The notes: generated by a model from the sequence alone, not told the origin. A DNA stretch of 64,000 nucleotides from Bacillus pumilus (GCF_038738535.1 NZ_CP046128.1:558001-622000); one strand, 5' to 3'; counted from the stretch's first letter, positions 8,502-18,324 are shown. Numbers and translations: made by a program.

Positions 8502-9232
8502 GAGAAAAAGCCTCCAATAATCATTTGCATTGTTTGAGATTGTTCTTCAATCATTTTTCTTACTGGCTCAATCTGCACAAGAATGACGAGCGAGTTCATC
8601 AGCATATGTGCACCGATTGGAACAATGATACGTTTTGTTTTCGCATATAAAAAGGCAAAGGTAAAGCCCATCGCGGTATAAAGTAAGATATGAGCAAAAT
8701 CATTGTGTACAGCTGCGAATACCACTGAACTGACAAGCGCTCCAATAAAGAAGTTCGTTTTTTCATAAATCACACCAAAAATGATTTTTCGGAAAATGAT
8801 TTCCTCTAATATCGGTCCAATCAGGGCGATGACAATTACAAGCCATGGAACTGCATCCATAATGGATAAGATGGCTTGAGTATTTTCGGATTCACGGCCA
8901 ATGCCAAATGCATATTGTTCAATCGCTCCTGCAATCGATTGTGCAAAGAGGGAAAGAAAGAAACCGCCAATGATCCAGGCGATAGCTAAACCGACTGAAA
9001 CCGGTGCTTCATTTCGAAGTGAAGCTTTTGGTACAGTCCGAAGAATGAGCAGAATAATGATTAATCCGATACAGAAGCTGATGATTGTCCATGTTCCTGA
9101 CAATTTAGAGAGCTCTGCTTGTGTCATCGGTGTTTGAATGAATCCTAACCATTTCATAATGATCACATAAGGAATTGCAGAAACCTGTACCAATATATAC
9201 GTTAAGATGATGTACCAATATTGTTTTTTCAA
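8498..9232 (-). CDS. ydiL: CPBP-family intramembrane metalloprotease YdiL
   Basis: An Abi/CPBP (CAAX-protease-like) integral membrane protein of 244 residues with about seven hydrophobic spans. The catalytic-type motif EEIIFR lies at residues 143-148. A second motif, HNDFAHILLY, comes near residue 175, and a third with conserved histidine (GAHMLMN) near residue 215. Such proteases cleave within or near membranes; natural substrates in Bacillus are mostly unknown. It is transcribed away from groESL and coupled to ydiK. A good AAGGGG ribosome site precedes the ATG. Confidence 0.87.
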   Translation of the reverse strand: MKKQYWYIILTYILVQVSAIPYVIIMKWLGFIQTPMTQAELSKLSGTWTIISFCIGLIIILLILRTVPKASLRNEAPVSVGLAIAWIIGGFFLSLFAQSIAGAIEQYAFGIGRESENTQAILSIMDAVPWLVIVIALIGPILEEIIFRKIIFGVIYEKTNFFIGALVSSVVFAAVHNDFAHILLYTAMGFTFAFLYAKTKRIIVPIGAHMLMNSLVILVQIEPVRKMIEEQSQTMQMIIGGFFS

Positions 9233-9358
9233 GTAACGAAAACCCCTTTACTAAAAGAACTAGATTTATTGTAACACAAGTCTTCTTCTTCGATGAAAAG
9301 GAAAGAATCTGAGTTGAAAAAAGATCATGAAAGCGTAAAAATTTTTAAAGGTTTTTAC

Positions 9359-9387
9359 TTGAAATTACAGAAGACATTCTTTATTAT
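9359..9387 (+). promoter_or_regulatory. SigA promoter of groESL
   Basis: TTGAAA at 9359-9364 and TATTAT at 9382-9387 are separated by 17 bases, a SigA-type pair. The CIRCE operator begins 10 bases downstream, over the transcription start region, as in other groE operons. Confidence 0.82.
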
Positions 9388-9397
9388 AATAAATGTG

Positions 9398-9424
9398 TTA
9401 GCACTCACTAGTGATGAGTGCTAA
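9398..9424. promoter_or_regulatory. CIRCE operator (HrcA binding site)
   Basis: TTAGCACTC, nine bases, GAGTGCTAA: a perfect match to the CIRCE inverted repeat bound by the heat-shock repressor HrcA. It lies between the promoter and groES. Confidence 0.97.
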
Positions 9425-9461
9425 AAAAGACTACATATAAAAATTGAGGAGGTTGTTTCTT

Positions 9462-9746
9462 ATGTTAAAGCCATTAGGCGATCGCGTAATCATTGAACTC
9501 GTTGAATCTGAGGAAAAAACCGCTAGCGGTATTGTGTTACCGGATTCTGCAAAAGAAAAACCGCAAGAAGGTAAAATTGTTGCAGCAGGTTCAGGCCGTG
9601 TACTTGAAAGTGGTGAGCGCGTTGCGTTAGAAGTAAACACAGGCGACCGCATTATCTTCTCAAAATATGCAGGCACTGAAGTGAAATATGAAGGCAAAGA
9701 ATATTTAATCCTTCGTGAGAGCGACATTTTAGCTGTTATTGGTTAA
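9462..9746 (+). CDS. groES: Co-chaperonin GroES
   Basis: The 94-residue lid of the GroEL folding chamber. It begins [13 protein letters not shown] and contains the mobile-loop region [15 protein letters not shown] and the roof segment. The ATG at 9462 is chosen because GAGGAGG lies about 8 bases upstream and homologues begin there; an upstream TTG would add six unsupported residues. It is co-transcribed with groEL 56 bases downstream and is under HrcA/CIRCE control. Confidence 0.98.
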   Translation: MLKPLGDRVIIELVESEEKTASGIVLPDSAKEKPQEGKIVAAGSGRVLESGERVALEVNTGDRIIFSKYAGTEVKYEGKEYLILRESDILAVIG

Positions 9747-9787
9747 TCACATAAAAAAACATTGAGATATATTTTTAAAAAGACTGA

Positions 9788-11437
<1,650 letters not shown>

Positions 11438-11500
11438 TCAGGGTTTCAAAACCTTGTTATATCAACGTCTGAAATAATAATATGCTTTTCTTGTCGTCGT

Positions 11501-11543
11501 ATTTGTCCTTGTGTTATTAAACACAAGGCAACCTGTGACAAAT
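11501..11543. repeat. Nested inverted repeat downstream of groEL
   Basis: An inner pair, CCTTGTGTT with AACACAAGG-like ACACAAGG, is nested in an outer pair, ATTTGTC and GACAAAT. No T run follows, so it is not a normal terminator. It stands about 8 bases before the recombinase relict and may be a remnant of a mobile element end or of a groEL 3' structure. Confidence 0.5.
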
Positions 11544-11550
11544 AAGCTAA

Positions 11551-11775
11551 CTATAGAAGAAGGCCTTTCATCAGTTTGCAAAACTGTTGGGAGGCCTTTT
11601 CTTCCATATTAACAGTCATATGAGCATAGATATTCCTTGTAGTATGACTAACCTTTATGTCCACTACGCTATTGTTTTTCATTAATGACGATTCGATCTC
11701 AAGCAGTATGGTATGAGCAACCTTGTTGATTAAATGGAACCTCGGAACGGGCCCGACTTTATGCTGCAATTGCAA
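11551..11775 (-). pseudogene. Relict tyrosine recombinase (integrase), C-terminal fragment
   Basis: The last 33 codons on the minus strand read VSHTTRNIYAHMTVNMEEKA and continue SQQFCKLM. This fits the end of phage-type tyrosine recombinases, where a conserved H-x-x-T precedes IYAH/IYSH with the nucleophilic tyrosine, then a helix ending in FxxLM. The residues upstream in the same frame (about 40) do not resemble the catalytic domain, and no start or N-terminal domain is present, so this is a decayed remnant. It suggests that a prophage or island once entered behind groEL, a region where B. subtilis carries a prophage-like element. Confidence 0.6.
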
Positions 11776-11832
11776 GGACTATAATAGAGAAAGGTTACTC
11801 TCGAAGTTTTTACCACTGGTTAGTTGCTATCA

Positions 11833-12018
11833 ATGTTTAAAGAACCTATAGTAATAGGAGCTTTTAAATCTGAGGAAGATATTTTTAGGTATATTAAAGG
11901 AATTGATCTTCTAGTGCTGATGATGTTGGCTCAAAGGCAATCGATGGGAATGGCAAAATATAGTGACTGTAAAGAGAGTGAAGGAGAGTTTTCAATTTGT
12001 AGAAAGTTTAAAGCTTAG
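11833..12018 (+). pseudogene. Short remnant resembling the start of a YflT-type stress protein
   Basis: An open frame of about 60 codons begins MFKEPIVIGAFKSEEDIFRYIKG, like the first beta-strand and helix of general-stress proteins of the YflT/17M type. After about residue 25 the frame loses any resemblance. From 11913 the next frame reads SADDVGSKAIDGNGKI and then stops, which continues the expected pattern (a DD-containing strand). A frameshift near 11905-11912 would explain this. No convincing ribosome site is present. The family link is a weak inference. Confidence 0.35.
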
Positions 12019-12072
12019 CAAGAAAAGAGTAAACCCTAAAGGTCTACTCTTTAATGTTTAATCATCTTATGA

Positions 12073-12585
12073 TTAGCAATCTTCTGCTTTGCTATGATGA
12101 AGAGGTGGTGGAATTAACCATCCTTTTTCTTTGTTAAGTCTAAGGACTTTTGCTCCAAGTGCTGTCTTTTGAACATGAAACTGTCCAAACATCATAGCTA
12201 TGTCTTCTCGAATGGATTGCCCCATAATTGTGCTACACGATACTAAGCCTGCCGCAATGTTCGCCGAAAGACCAGCGGCTATTTCTGGATCTTGAAAACG
12301 TGCCCCTACTGGAATATCGTCTATACAAGCTTTAGGTCGTTCAGGAGGTGTTGGAGGTAAGCCAATTCCATTTTCTTTTAATAAAGTTTCAATTTCTTTG
12401 ATTTCTTGTTGCCCACCCTGAATAGCTTCTTCAATTAATTTTTGTAAGTCTTCGTCACCTGCATGGTTTAAGTGGGTTTGATAACCAGCAACTAAACCTT
12501 TAGCTACCATCAAGTAAGACCATGTACCAAACACTTCACCATAGTGCATAGGTTCATCCGTTGGATTTCCACTTAAAATTCCCAT
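12073..12585 (-). CDS. DUF3231 family protein (YvdQ-like)
   Basis: A 170-residue soluble protein from ATG 12585, preceded by AGGGAGG about 6 bases upstream; two further upstream ATGs in frame have no better site. It begins MGILSGNPTDEPMHYGEVFG and contains the proline-rich hinge LPPTPPERPKA and later MGQSIREDIAMMFGQFHVQK. These fit the DUF3231 family of Bacillus (B. subtilis YvdQ as recalled), which are mostly helical bundles with an unknown, possibly spore- or metal-related role. It sits alone between degraded DNA and an intergenic gap, which suits an accessory gene. Confidence 0.75.
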   Translation of the reverse strand: MGILSGNPTDEPMHYGEVFGTWSYLMVAKGLVAGYQTHLNHAGDEDLQKLIEEAIQGGQQEIKEIETLLKENGIGLPPTPPERPKACIDDIPVGARFQDPEIAAGLSANIAAGLVSCSTIMGQSIREDIAMMFGQFHVQKTALGAKVLRLNKEKGWLIPPPLHHSKAEDC

Positions 12586-13005
12586 TGTCATCCTCCCTAA
12601 TTGTAAAATATTCATTAAGCGACCTTCCTTTCTTGACGATTGGTCACCTTTTTATAGTTCCTAAATTAAACCATTATATTCATCATTTTAATGATGGTTG
12701 TTAAAGGTAAAATTCTAATTTTAATCTATGTGGACTCTAACGAATAATGGCTAATAAAACTGGAGAGATTATGTTATAAAAAGAGCGGTTGCATAAAGGG
12801 AAATTATCTTCTAGCAACGAATATATATGATAAAATGTAGTGGCATATTATGAGGCTCTCTTCTTCTTTTTCCCATTGCCTAACCACCTTCGTTCGCGAT
12901 GATCAGAGATCGTTATTTTTTGTAACGATTACCACTATTAAAGAAACGAGCGAAATAAAGAAAATGAAAAAAACACTTTCTCAATGAAGGTGTTTTTTTA
13001 TTGTG
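12586..13005. other. Intergenic stretch without recognisable gene
   Basis: AT-rich DNA with no frame longer than about 30 codons that has a ribosome site. A hairpin at 12969-13000, ACACTTTC with GAAGGTGT flanked by A and T runs, looks like a bidirectional terminator, although no intact gene runs into it from the left. This agrees with gene decay on that side. Confidence 0.6.
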
Positions 13006-13059
13006 TTTACAACAAAAATAAACTATAATGTTGTTATGTTTTATGTTGTAAATGCAACA
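13001..13059 (+). promoter_or_regulatory. Promoter and probable operators of the MarR-paiAB unit
   Basis: TTGTGT at 13001 and TATAAT at 13024 are spaced by 17 bases. The -10 element is flanked by ACAACA (13009) and TGTTGT (13029). A perfect palindrome, TGTTG-N6-CAACA, follows at 13044-13059, between promoter and ribosome site. Repeats of this kind next to a MarR gene suggest autorepression by the encoded protein. Confidence 0.6.
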
Positions 13060-13075
13060 AAAGGAGTCGTGATAA

Positions 13076-13528
13076 ATGAGAGAGATTTTGCGAGAGATTG
13101 GCGTCATCGCTCGGGCGCTTGATTCTATAAGTAATATTGAATTTAAAGAGTACGATTTAACGAAGGGGCAGTATTTGTATCTTGTGCGTATCTGTGAAGA
13201 GCCTGGCATCATTCAGGAAAAGCTGGCGGAAATGATCAAGGTGGATCGAACAACGGCTGCTCGTGCTATCAAAAAATTAGAACTGCATGGTTTTATTGAG
13301 AAGAAAGATGATCGAGTGAATAAAAAAATCAAAAAGCTGTTTCCCACTGATAAAGGGGAAGCGGTATATCCAATGATCAAACGAGAAAATGATTATTCGA
13401 ATCAAGTAGCGCTGGATGGATTTTCTGAAGAGGAAGCAGAACAGATATATGAGTATCTTCTAAGGGTGAGAAAAAATATCGAAAAAGATTGGGATTATGT
13501 GAAAAAAGGAAATAAGAGACGCTACTAA
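13076..13528 (+). CDS. MarR-family transcriptional regulator
   Basis: A 150-residue winged-helix regulator. The recognition region LAEMIKVDRTTAARAIKKLELHGFIEKK lies at about residues 57-84, and a wing with DDRVNKKIKKLFPTDKG follows, the classic MarR arrangement. It is followed at 22 bases by paiA and probably controls itself and the paiA-paiB pair, given the palindromes before it. B. subtilis has a similar protein (YybA, from recall). The ligand is unknown. Confidence 0.85.
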   Translation: MREILREIGVIARALDSISNIEFKEYDLTKGQYLYLVRICEEPGIIQEKLAEMIKVDRTTAARAIKKLELHGFIEKKDDRVNKKIKKLFPTDKGEAVYPMIKRENDYSNQVALDGFSEEEAEQIYEYLLRVRKNIEKDWDYVKKGNKRRY

Positions 13529-13550
13529 ATGATAAGGAGAGATGACTTCA

Positions 13551-14069
13551 ATGACCGTCACTTTTATTCCATGTAATGAACAGCATATAGAAGAGCTGCA
13601 AAAAGTCGGTATCGACACATTTATAGAAACCTTTCAGAATCAAAACAAAGCGGAACATATCGATGCTTACGTAAAGACAGCCTTTCATCCGAACCAGCTG
13701 TTAAAAGAATTACATCATCCATCTTCACAGTTCTATTTTGTTCAAGTGAATGGCGAAGTTGCTGGTTATTTGAAGGTCAATATGGATGATGCGCAGTCAG
13801 AAGAGATGGGAAGTGAAGCGTTAGAGATTGAAAGAATTTATATTAAGCAGTCCTTTCAAAAACAAGGATTAGGCCGATATTTAATCAATCAAGCCTTTGA
13901 GATCGCGAAGAAATATCATAAACGTGATGTTTGGCTTGGGGTGTGGGAGCACAACAAAGCGGCCATCGCATTTTATCAAAAGCTTGGGTTTGTTCAAACA
14001 GGGGTGCACGCATTCCTTATGGGGGACGAAGAGCAAATGGATCTCATTATGACCAAAACACTGAGCTGA
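13551..14069 (+). CDS. paiA: Spermidine/spermine N-acetyltransferase PaiA
   Basis: A GNAT acetyltransferase. The acetyl-CoA loop is SFQKQGLGRYLINQA, preceded by LEIERIYI and followed by VWLGVWEHNKAAIAFYQKLGF. These strings match B. subtilis PaiA, which acetylates spermidine and spermine and was first described as an inhibitor of protease synthesis. The ATG at 13551 has AAGGAG about 10 bases upstream; an in-frame ATG at 13542 is only 2 bases from it and is less likely. The gene sits between a MarR gene and paiB. Confidence 0.88.
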   Translation: MTVTFIPCNEQHIEELQKVGIDTFIETFQNQNKAEHIDAYVKTAFHPNQLLKELHHPSSQFYFVQVNGEVAGYLKVNMDDAQSEEMGSEALEIERIYIKQSFQKQGLGRYLINQAFEIAKKYHKRDVWLGVWEHNKAAIAFYQKLGFVQTGVHAFLMGDEEQMDLIMTKTLS

Positions 14070-14089
14070 TCTAAAAGGGGGAAGAGAAC

Positions 14090-14701
14090 ATGCATGTTCC
14101 ATCATTTTTTCAAGTGAAAGATATGGAGAAAATCAAATCATTTATTCAATCAAATTCATTTGCTACAGTTGTGACCACAACAGATGAGAAGCCCATTGCG
14201 ACACATATTCCAGTGAGTTTTCATCAAGTTGAAGATTCGTATGTGATTACAGGGCATATGGCGATTGGAAATCCTCAGTGGAAAACGTTTGAAGAAAATG
14301 AGAAGGTGCTCGTCATCTTTCAAGGACCACATGCCTATATATCCTCTTCATGGTATGAAAAAGAAGCCGTACCGACATGGAATTATCAGGCTGTCCATGT
14401 ATATGGAAAGGCTGTGCTGTTAGAAAAAGGGGAACTGGTAAAAGAATTAACCACGATGCTGGAAACATACGAAAGCCACAGAGAACAGCCTGTTTTATGG
14501 GATACATTGTCTGATGAACTGTTAGAGAAACAAATGAAAGGGATTGTGGGCTTTAAAATCATCATTGATGAAGTTCAGGCTGCTTTTAAACTAAGCCAAA
14601 ATCGCCATGAAAGGGATTATGCTCACATCATTGAAAAGTTGGAAGCAGAGGGTGACGTGGAAATGGCTGAGGCGATGAAAAAGAGAGTAAAGGATGTATG
14701 A
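14090..14701 (+). CDS. paiB: FMN-binding protein PaiB
   Basis: A 203-residue split-barrel flavin-binding-fold protein matching B. subtilis PaiB, described genetically as a negative regulator of sporulation and degradative-enzyme genes. Recognisable stretches are NSFATVVTT, PIATHIPVSFH, ITGHMAIGNPQWKTF and PTWNYQAVHVYG. No DNA-binding domain is visible, so a direct transcriptional role is doubtful. It follows paiA by 20 bases with AAAAGGGGG before the ATG and ends at a strong terminator. Confidence 0.88.
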   Translation: MHVPSFFQVKDMEKIKSFIQSNSFATVVTTTDEKPIATHIPVSFHQVEDSYVITGHMAIGNPQWKTFEENEKVLVIFQGPHAYISSSWYEKEAVPTWNYQAVHVYGKAVLLEKGELVKELTTMLETYESHREQPVLWDTLSDELLEKQMKGIVGFKIIIDEVQAAFKLSQNRHERDYAHIIEKLEAEGDVEMAEAMKKRVKDV

Positions 14702-14702
14702 G

Positions 14703-14737
14703 AAAAGCACTCTTATGATCAAGAGTGCTTTTTTTTG
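14703..14737 (+). terminator. Terminator after paiB
   Basis: AAGCACTCTT pairs with AAGAGTGCTT and eight T residues follow, starting 2 bases after the paiB stop. Confidence 0.92.
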
Positions 14738-14872
14738 TTTTGAGAGAAATGAGATATCTTGGCTTATAATGTCACATTTTCTTTAAAATTACATAAAAAA
14801 ATCCACTATTTCCATAAAAAATCAGATCAATTCCTTATAATAAAGGTATCTGAGAATGGGGAGTGAGTCGAG

Positions 14873-15289
14873 ATGGACCAAAACTTGCTGCAAATGAATC
14901 AAGTGAGATCAGAGGATGAATTAGCGGTTGTTAATATATCTTCTACAGAAATTGGGGCGCTGTCAAAGGAAGCGGCTGAGCGGATTTTACAAACGAAGGA
15001 TACGGATGATATTCATTTACTGATGTATGTCCCGATTGAAAAGAAAGCAGATTTGATTTGGTTGATTGAAAGTGTTGGACAGGCGTTAGAAGATGAGGAT
15101 GAAGATAACGTTGCACTTGAATTTGCTGATTTGCTCTATTTCTTTGTCATTCCATTTTATAAGGAGTATATTTTGAGGGAACATCATTTGTATGAGTGTA
15201 TAGATGATTTGTTGGTACGATTAGCATCAAGGACTCACTCAGATATTCACACACTAGTTGATGCGATGAGAGACGATTTGACTGAATAA
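14873..15289 (+). CDS. Hypothetical acidic helical protein
   Basis: A 138-residue acidic protein, probably all helical and cytoplasmic, with GTGAGT-GAG-type ribosome site before the ATG. No signal peptide or motif is recognised. A conspicuous acidic run EDEDEDN lies near residue 80, followed by a hydrophobic helix ADLLYFFVIPFY, and it ends with a region rich in aspartate. It is a single-gene unit with its own terminator. Family not recognised. Confidence 0.7.
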   Translation: MDQNLLQMNQVRSEDELAVVNISSTEIGALSKEAAERILQTKDTDDIHLLMYVPIEKKADLIWLIESVGQALEDEDEDNVALEFADLLYFFVIPFYKEYILREHHLYECIDDLLVRLASRTHSDIHTLVDAMRDDLTE

Positions 15290-15294
15290 ACATG

Positions 15295-15332
15295 AAAAAA
15301 GGCTTGTAGAGAGGTCCTCTACAAGCTTTTTT
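15295..15332 (+). terminator. Terminator after the 138-residue gene
   Basis: GCTTGTAGAG pairs with CTCTACAAGC, with A residues before and six T residues after; it can work in both directions between convergent genes. Confidence 0.9.
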
Positions 15333-15351
15333 CATCGTAAAAAACCATAAA

Positions 15352-15819
15352 TTACTGGGCTCTTTCCCACGTGATTTTTGTTTCATTTGTTTTTTTCTTT
15401 CCTTTTGCCAGTACTTTGCCGTTTTCTTGTTTCACGGTGATGTTTAGGTCGTAAAAGGAATAGAGGGCGCCAAGGCTGTCATTTTCTGGTTTGTGCAGGT
15501 TGTTTTCTTTTTCAGTTGATGCCCCAATGGCCAGCGTCTTGGCAAAGTTTAAACCGATGACTTCAGCGTAATCACTATTGGTATCAGATGAAGCGGTCAC
15601 GTTTAAAGAAATGACTTTTTTCTTTTGATCAACGGTGATGTCAGTATCTTTTATGAGTTTAGACTGCTCCATGACTTCTTTCGTTTCATTTTGAATGCGG
15701 TCATTAATCGTTGGAAGTGCCTTAGATTCTGTTTTTTGTTCTTTCGTCGTATTCGAGCAAGCTGCTAGAATGAAGAGACTTGCAACTAGGCTCATGAAAA
15801 CAAGTAGACTTTTTCTCAC
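15352..15819 (-). CDS. Small lipoprotein of unknown function
   Basis: A 155-residue lipoprotein. The signal peptide MRKSLLVFMSLVASLFILAAC ends in the lipobox LAAC, so Cys21 should be lipid-modified and the mature protein anchored outside the membrane. The remainder is lysine- and threonine-rich with beta-strand-like stretches (DITVDQKKKVISLNVTAS) and no known motif. It faces the upstream gene across a shared terminator. Function unknown. Confidence 0.75.
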   Translation of the reverse strand: MRKSLLVFMSLVASLFILAACSNTTKEQKTESKALPTINDRIQNETKEVMEQSKLIKDTDITVDQKKKVISLNVTASSDTNSDYAEVIGLNFAKTLAIGASTEKENNLHKPENDSLGALYSFYDLNITVKQENGKVLAKGKKKTNETKITWERAQ

Positions 15820-15911
15820 GTTCGTTCTCCTTTTTTCTGCGAAGTATGTATGTTTATGTTACCACGAATCCTTGTTTTGATTAAAAGAGAAGTGTTGATA
15901 AGCTGTGAACA

Positions 15912-15944
15912 ATAAAAAGCACCCAAAATAGGGCGCTTTTTTCT
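15912..15944 (-). terminator. Terminator of the secreted-protein gene (minus strand)
   Basis: On the minus strand GCGCCC pairs with GGGTGC (one G-U pair) and T residues follow. The pairing is worse in plus-strand RNA, which supports the minus direction. Confidence 0.75.
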
Positions 15945-16618
15945 TATTGTGCTGAAAGGCTTGTACTTAATGGAACAGAAGAAATGACGGTGAATTTAGG
16001 AGCCGCAGCACCAGACTCTAAATTTTTACGTAAAAGCGATGATTTGATTGTTCCATCCCATTTTTTATAGACACTTCCTGAAGTATTCGCACGAAGCTGT
16101 ACATTCGAGAAACTTGCTTGTGAGTAGCTGTTTGTTCCATTATCTTGGACGCCGTGAACCATTTTGACGACATCGAGGTTTTTCAGACGACTAGGGTTGA
16201 AAACAGGCTGCTTATAGCGCAATTTCCCATTGACGTATAGTGACACTGTGCCATCACCATTGTTGATGAGCTTTAAGTTGACACGTGCACCATCCGTAAT
16301 GCTCTTATCGTACTCACTGTTCCAGTATTGACTGCCGCCTTGTGAGCCGCTGCCAAGAAAGACCTTATAGCCAGAAGACGTTTTTGAAATACCGCTCTCT
16401 ACAACGGCAGAGCCGAGACCGAGGTACCAGTCTGCATAGCCATTTTTAATAGTGGCTGTTTTCGGCAGCACAATATCAGCAGAGATACCTGACCATTTTG
16501 CCTCATCCGTTTGTGTCACAATCGCGCCGTGACGAGGACCAGCTGCTGAGGCAGGGATACTTGATAGCATCAAAACGAAGGCCAAACTTACACTCAAAAC
16601 GATGAACCACTTTTTCAT
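15944..16618 (-). CDS. Secreted protein with lectin/laminin-G-like beta pattern
   Basis: A 224-residue protein with a Sec signal peptide (basic MKKW, hydrophobic core, cleavage near PASAA at residue 26). The mature part has many short beta-strands and aromatic/glycine motifs (YADWYLGLGSAV, GDGTVSLYVNGKLRYKQPV) of the sort seen in jelly-roll or concanavalin-like folds. The family is not recognised with certainty. An AGGAGG-type site precedes the ATG. It lies head to head with another small exported protein, so both may belong to a secretion- or surface-related accessory set. Confidence 0.7.
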   Translation of the reverse strand: MKKWFIVLSVSLAFVLMLSSIPASAAGPRHGAIVTQTDEAKWSGISADIVLPKTATIKNGYADWYLGLGSAVVESGISKTSSGYKVFLGSGSQGGSQYWNSEYDKSITDGARVNLKLINNGDGTVSLYVNGKLRYKQPVFNPSRLKNLDVVKMVHGVQDNGTNSYSQASFSNVQLRANTSGSVYKKWDGTIKSSLLRKNLESGAAAPKFTVISSVPLSTSLSAQ

Positions 16619-16827
16619 AAAAATTCCTCCTTAAATTGGATTCACTTTTATTATATAAAATGAAAGAGAGGGGCTACTTACATTCTTCTGGCCGATTTTG
16701 GTATTTTTTGTGAACAAAATCGGTCATAAAGTGGTCAACTTGTATTCGAATTGTAATGTGACTGTAAAATAACTGGGGGCATCTTCATGTATAATAAGTG
16801 CAGAAACCAAATACGGAGGATTTTTTA

Positions 16828-17196
16828 ATGAATAAAAAGCTTATCGCGACAATCGTAACAGTAGCTAGTTTATTTTTGGCGTTTAGTTTCTCACATGGAG
16901 CAAGTGCAAAAAAAGTAAGCGGCAATATTACTTGGTATAATGGTGTCGGTAAAAAGGGCGCAGATGGAAAAAAACTCGGTCATTGGGATGCAGCAACTAA
17001 AATGGGATTTGACGTACCGAAAAAAGGTACAAAACTTAGAGTGACAACAAAAGCGAAACCACATAAAGTGATTACAGTATATAAATATGATGTAGGCAGA
17101 ATGCCAAACGCTGTATTAGACGTCAGTCCAAAAGCATTCAAAGCACTAGGGTATAAAACAAGTAAAGGTGTCGTAAAAGGGCATTACACTTATTAA
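16828..17196 (+). CDS. Secreted small double-psi beta-barrel protein (RlpA/expansin-like)
   Basis: A 122-residue exported protein. The signal peptide runs to about residue 27 (GASA|KK). The mature part (about 95 residues) looks like a lone double-psi beta-barrel: NITWYN near the start and GRMPNAVLDVSPKAFKALG with the conserved D-V-S-x-x-A-F segment near the end. This fold is shared by RlpA, barwin and the first expansin domain. No binding domain is attached. The start at 16828 has GGAGGA 8 bases upstream. It is very basic, so cell-wall binding is likely but unproven. Confidence 0.75.
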   Translation: MNKKLIATIVTVASLFLAFSFSHGASAKKVSGNITWYNGVGKKGADGKKLGHWDAATKMGFDVPKKGTKLRVTTKAKPHKVITVYKYDVGRMPNAVLDVSPKAFKALGYKTSKGVVKGHYTY

Positions 17197-17269
17197 TACA
17201 TAGGCATGCAGAGAAGCGGGAAAAGTTTATTTTCTGGCTTCTTTTCTTGTAGAGAGGGTCTGAAAGGCA

Positions 17270-18319
17270 ATGAAAAAATCAACATGGTGGATCATCACGG
17301 TCATCGGAGTCGCAGTGATTGCGGCAGTCATTTTCTTCATGATGAAGCCGGCGCAAGAGGCGAAACATGCAGGAAAAGTGAAAACGAATCAAGATGCAAA
17401 AGACGAATTACTCGTTTCATTTACAGATCAACAGTTAAACAATACGTATTACCTGCATGACCGGGCGCTTCATACGGAGAAACTGACAGCATATCCTTCG
17501 ATTGCTTATGATTCTACGAAACAGCTTTTATATTACACGTATACGGATGAAGACACGCAAAAAGTGAGTATTCGAGAATTGAATGTGAAAACAGATGAAG
17601 AAAAAACGCTATTTACGAGTGATGATTCCATCGACAGTATGAGGCTGTCTGGAGACGGGAAACAGTTATATCTCAGGTATAACAAGGATTCTGGCGAACA
17701 ATTTTATGTCGCTTCTTATGATTTGAATACACAAAAAATGAAGGTGTTATATCCAGAAAAAAGCAAGGATGATACGGTGAGTTCTTTTGCTTATGATCCG
17801 GCGTCAAACCTTCTGGCAATCCAGCATTATTCCTTAAAAGAAGATTACAAGAAAACCGATGAAGCGAATGAAAAGGGAAGAGACCCTGAACCAACGACCA
17901 TGAAGATCACCCTTCAAACAGGTGCGAAGGGGAAGCGTATTACACGTATCTCGCAAACGATCAATGATATTTCATTTTCACCAGATCATAAGACATTGAT
18001 TTATACAGAAGTGAAGGTGCGAAACGAAAAAGAAGTATCCTCTATTAAGATGCTTGATGTAGAAACCGGAAAAACGACGACACTCGTTAAGAACAGTGAG
18101 GATATGCATATTTTAAGTGCCGCACAGCCGCAATTTTCTACGGGCGGATCTTCTGTTTATTTCTTAGGTGTTGCTAAAAACGCAAAGGAATTAAAGGATG
18201 ACACCGGACGAAAAGCAAAGGTAAGAACGATATTTGAATACAATATCAAGAAGAAAACAGTGGAAGCCGCTTGGGAGAAGGATGGCGGAATTGTTAACAA
18301 TTTCACTGTCAATCGATAA
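17270..18319 (+). CDS. Membrane-anchored beta-propeller-like protein
   Basis: A 349-residue protein with one N-terminal membrane helix (residues 5-24) and an extracellular part built of repeated strands. Elements such as SMRLSGDGKQLYLRY, SFAYDPASNLLAIQHY and DISFSPDHKTLIYTE recur at about 40-residue spacing. This is the pattern of TolB/WD40-like propeller blades. No catalytic residues are apparent. It follows the beta-barrel gene at 73 bases and ends at a terminator. It may be a lectin-, wall- or protein-binding scaffold; the role is unknown. Confidence 0.72.
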   Translation: MKKSTWWIITVIGVAVIAAVIFFMMKPAQEAKHAGKVKTNQDAKDELLVSFTDQQLNNTYYLHDRALHTEKLTAYPSIAYDSTKQLLYYTYTDEDTQKVSIRELNVKTDEEKTLFTSDDSIDSMRLSGDGKQLYLRYNKDSGEQFYVASYDLNTQKMKVLYPEKSKDDTVSSFAYDPASNLLAIQHYSLKEDYKKTDEANEKGRDPEPTTMKITLQTGAKGKRITRISQTINDISFSPDHKTLIYTEVKVRNEKEVSSIKMLDVETGKTTTLVKNSEDMHILSAAQPQFSTGGSSVYFLGVAKNAKELKDDTGRKAKVRTIFEYNIKKKTVEAAWEKDGGIVNNFTVNR

Positions 18320-18324
18320 AGGGT

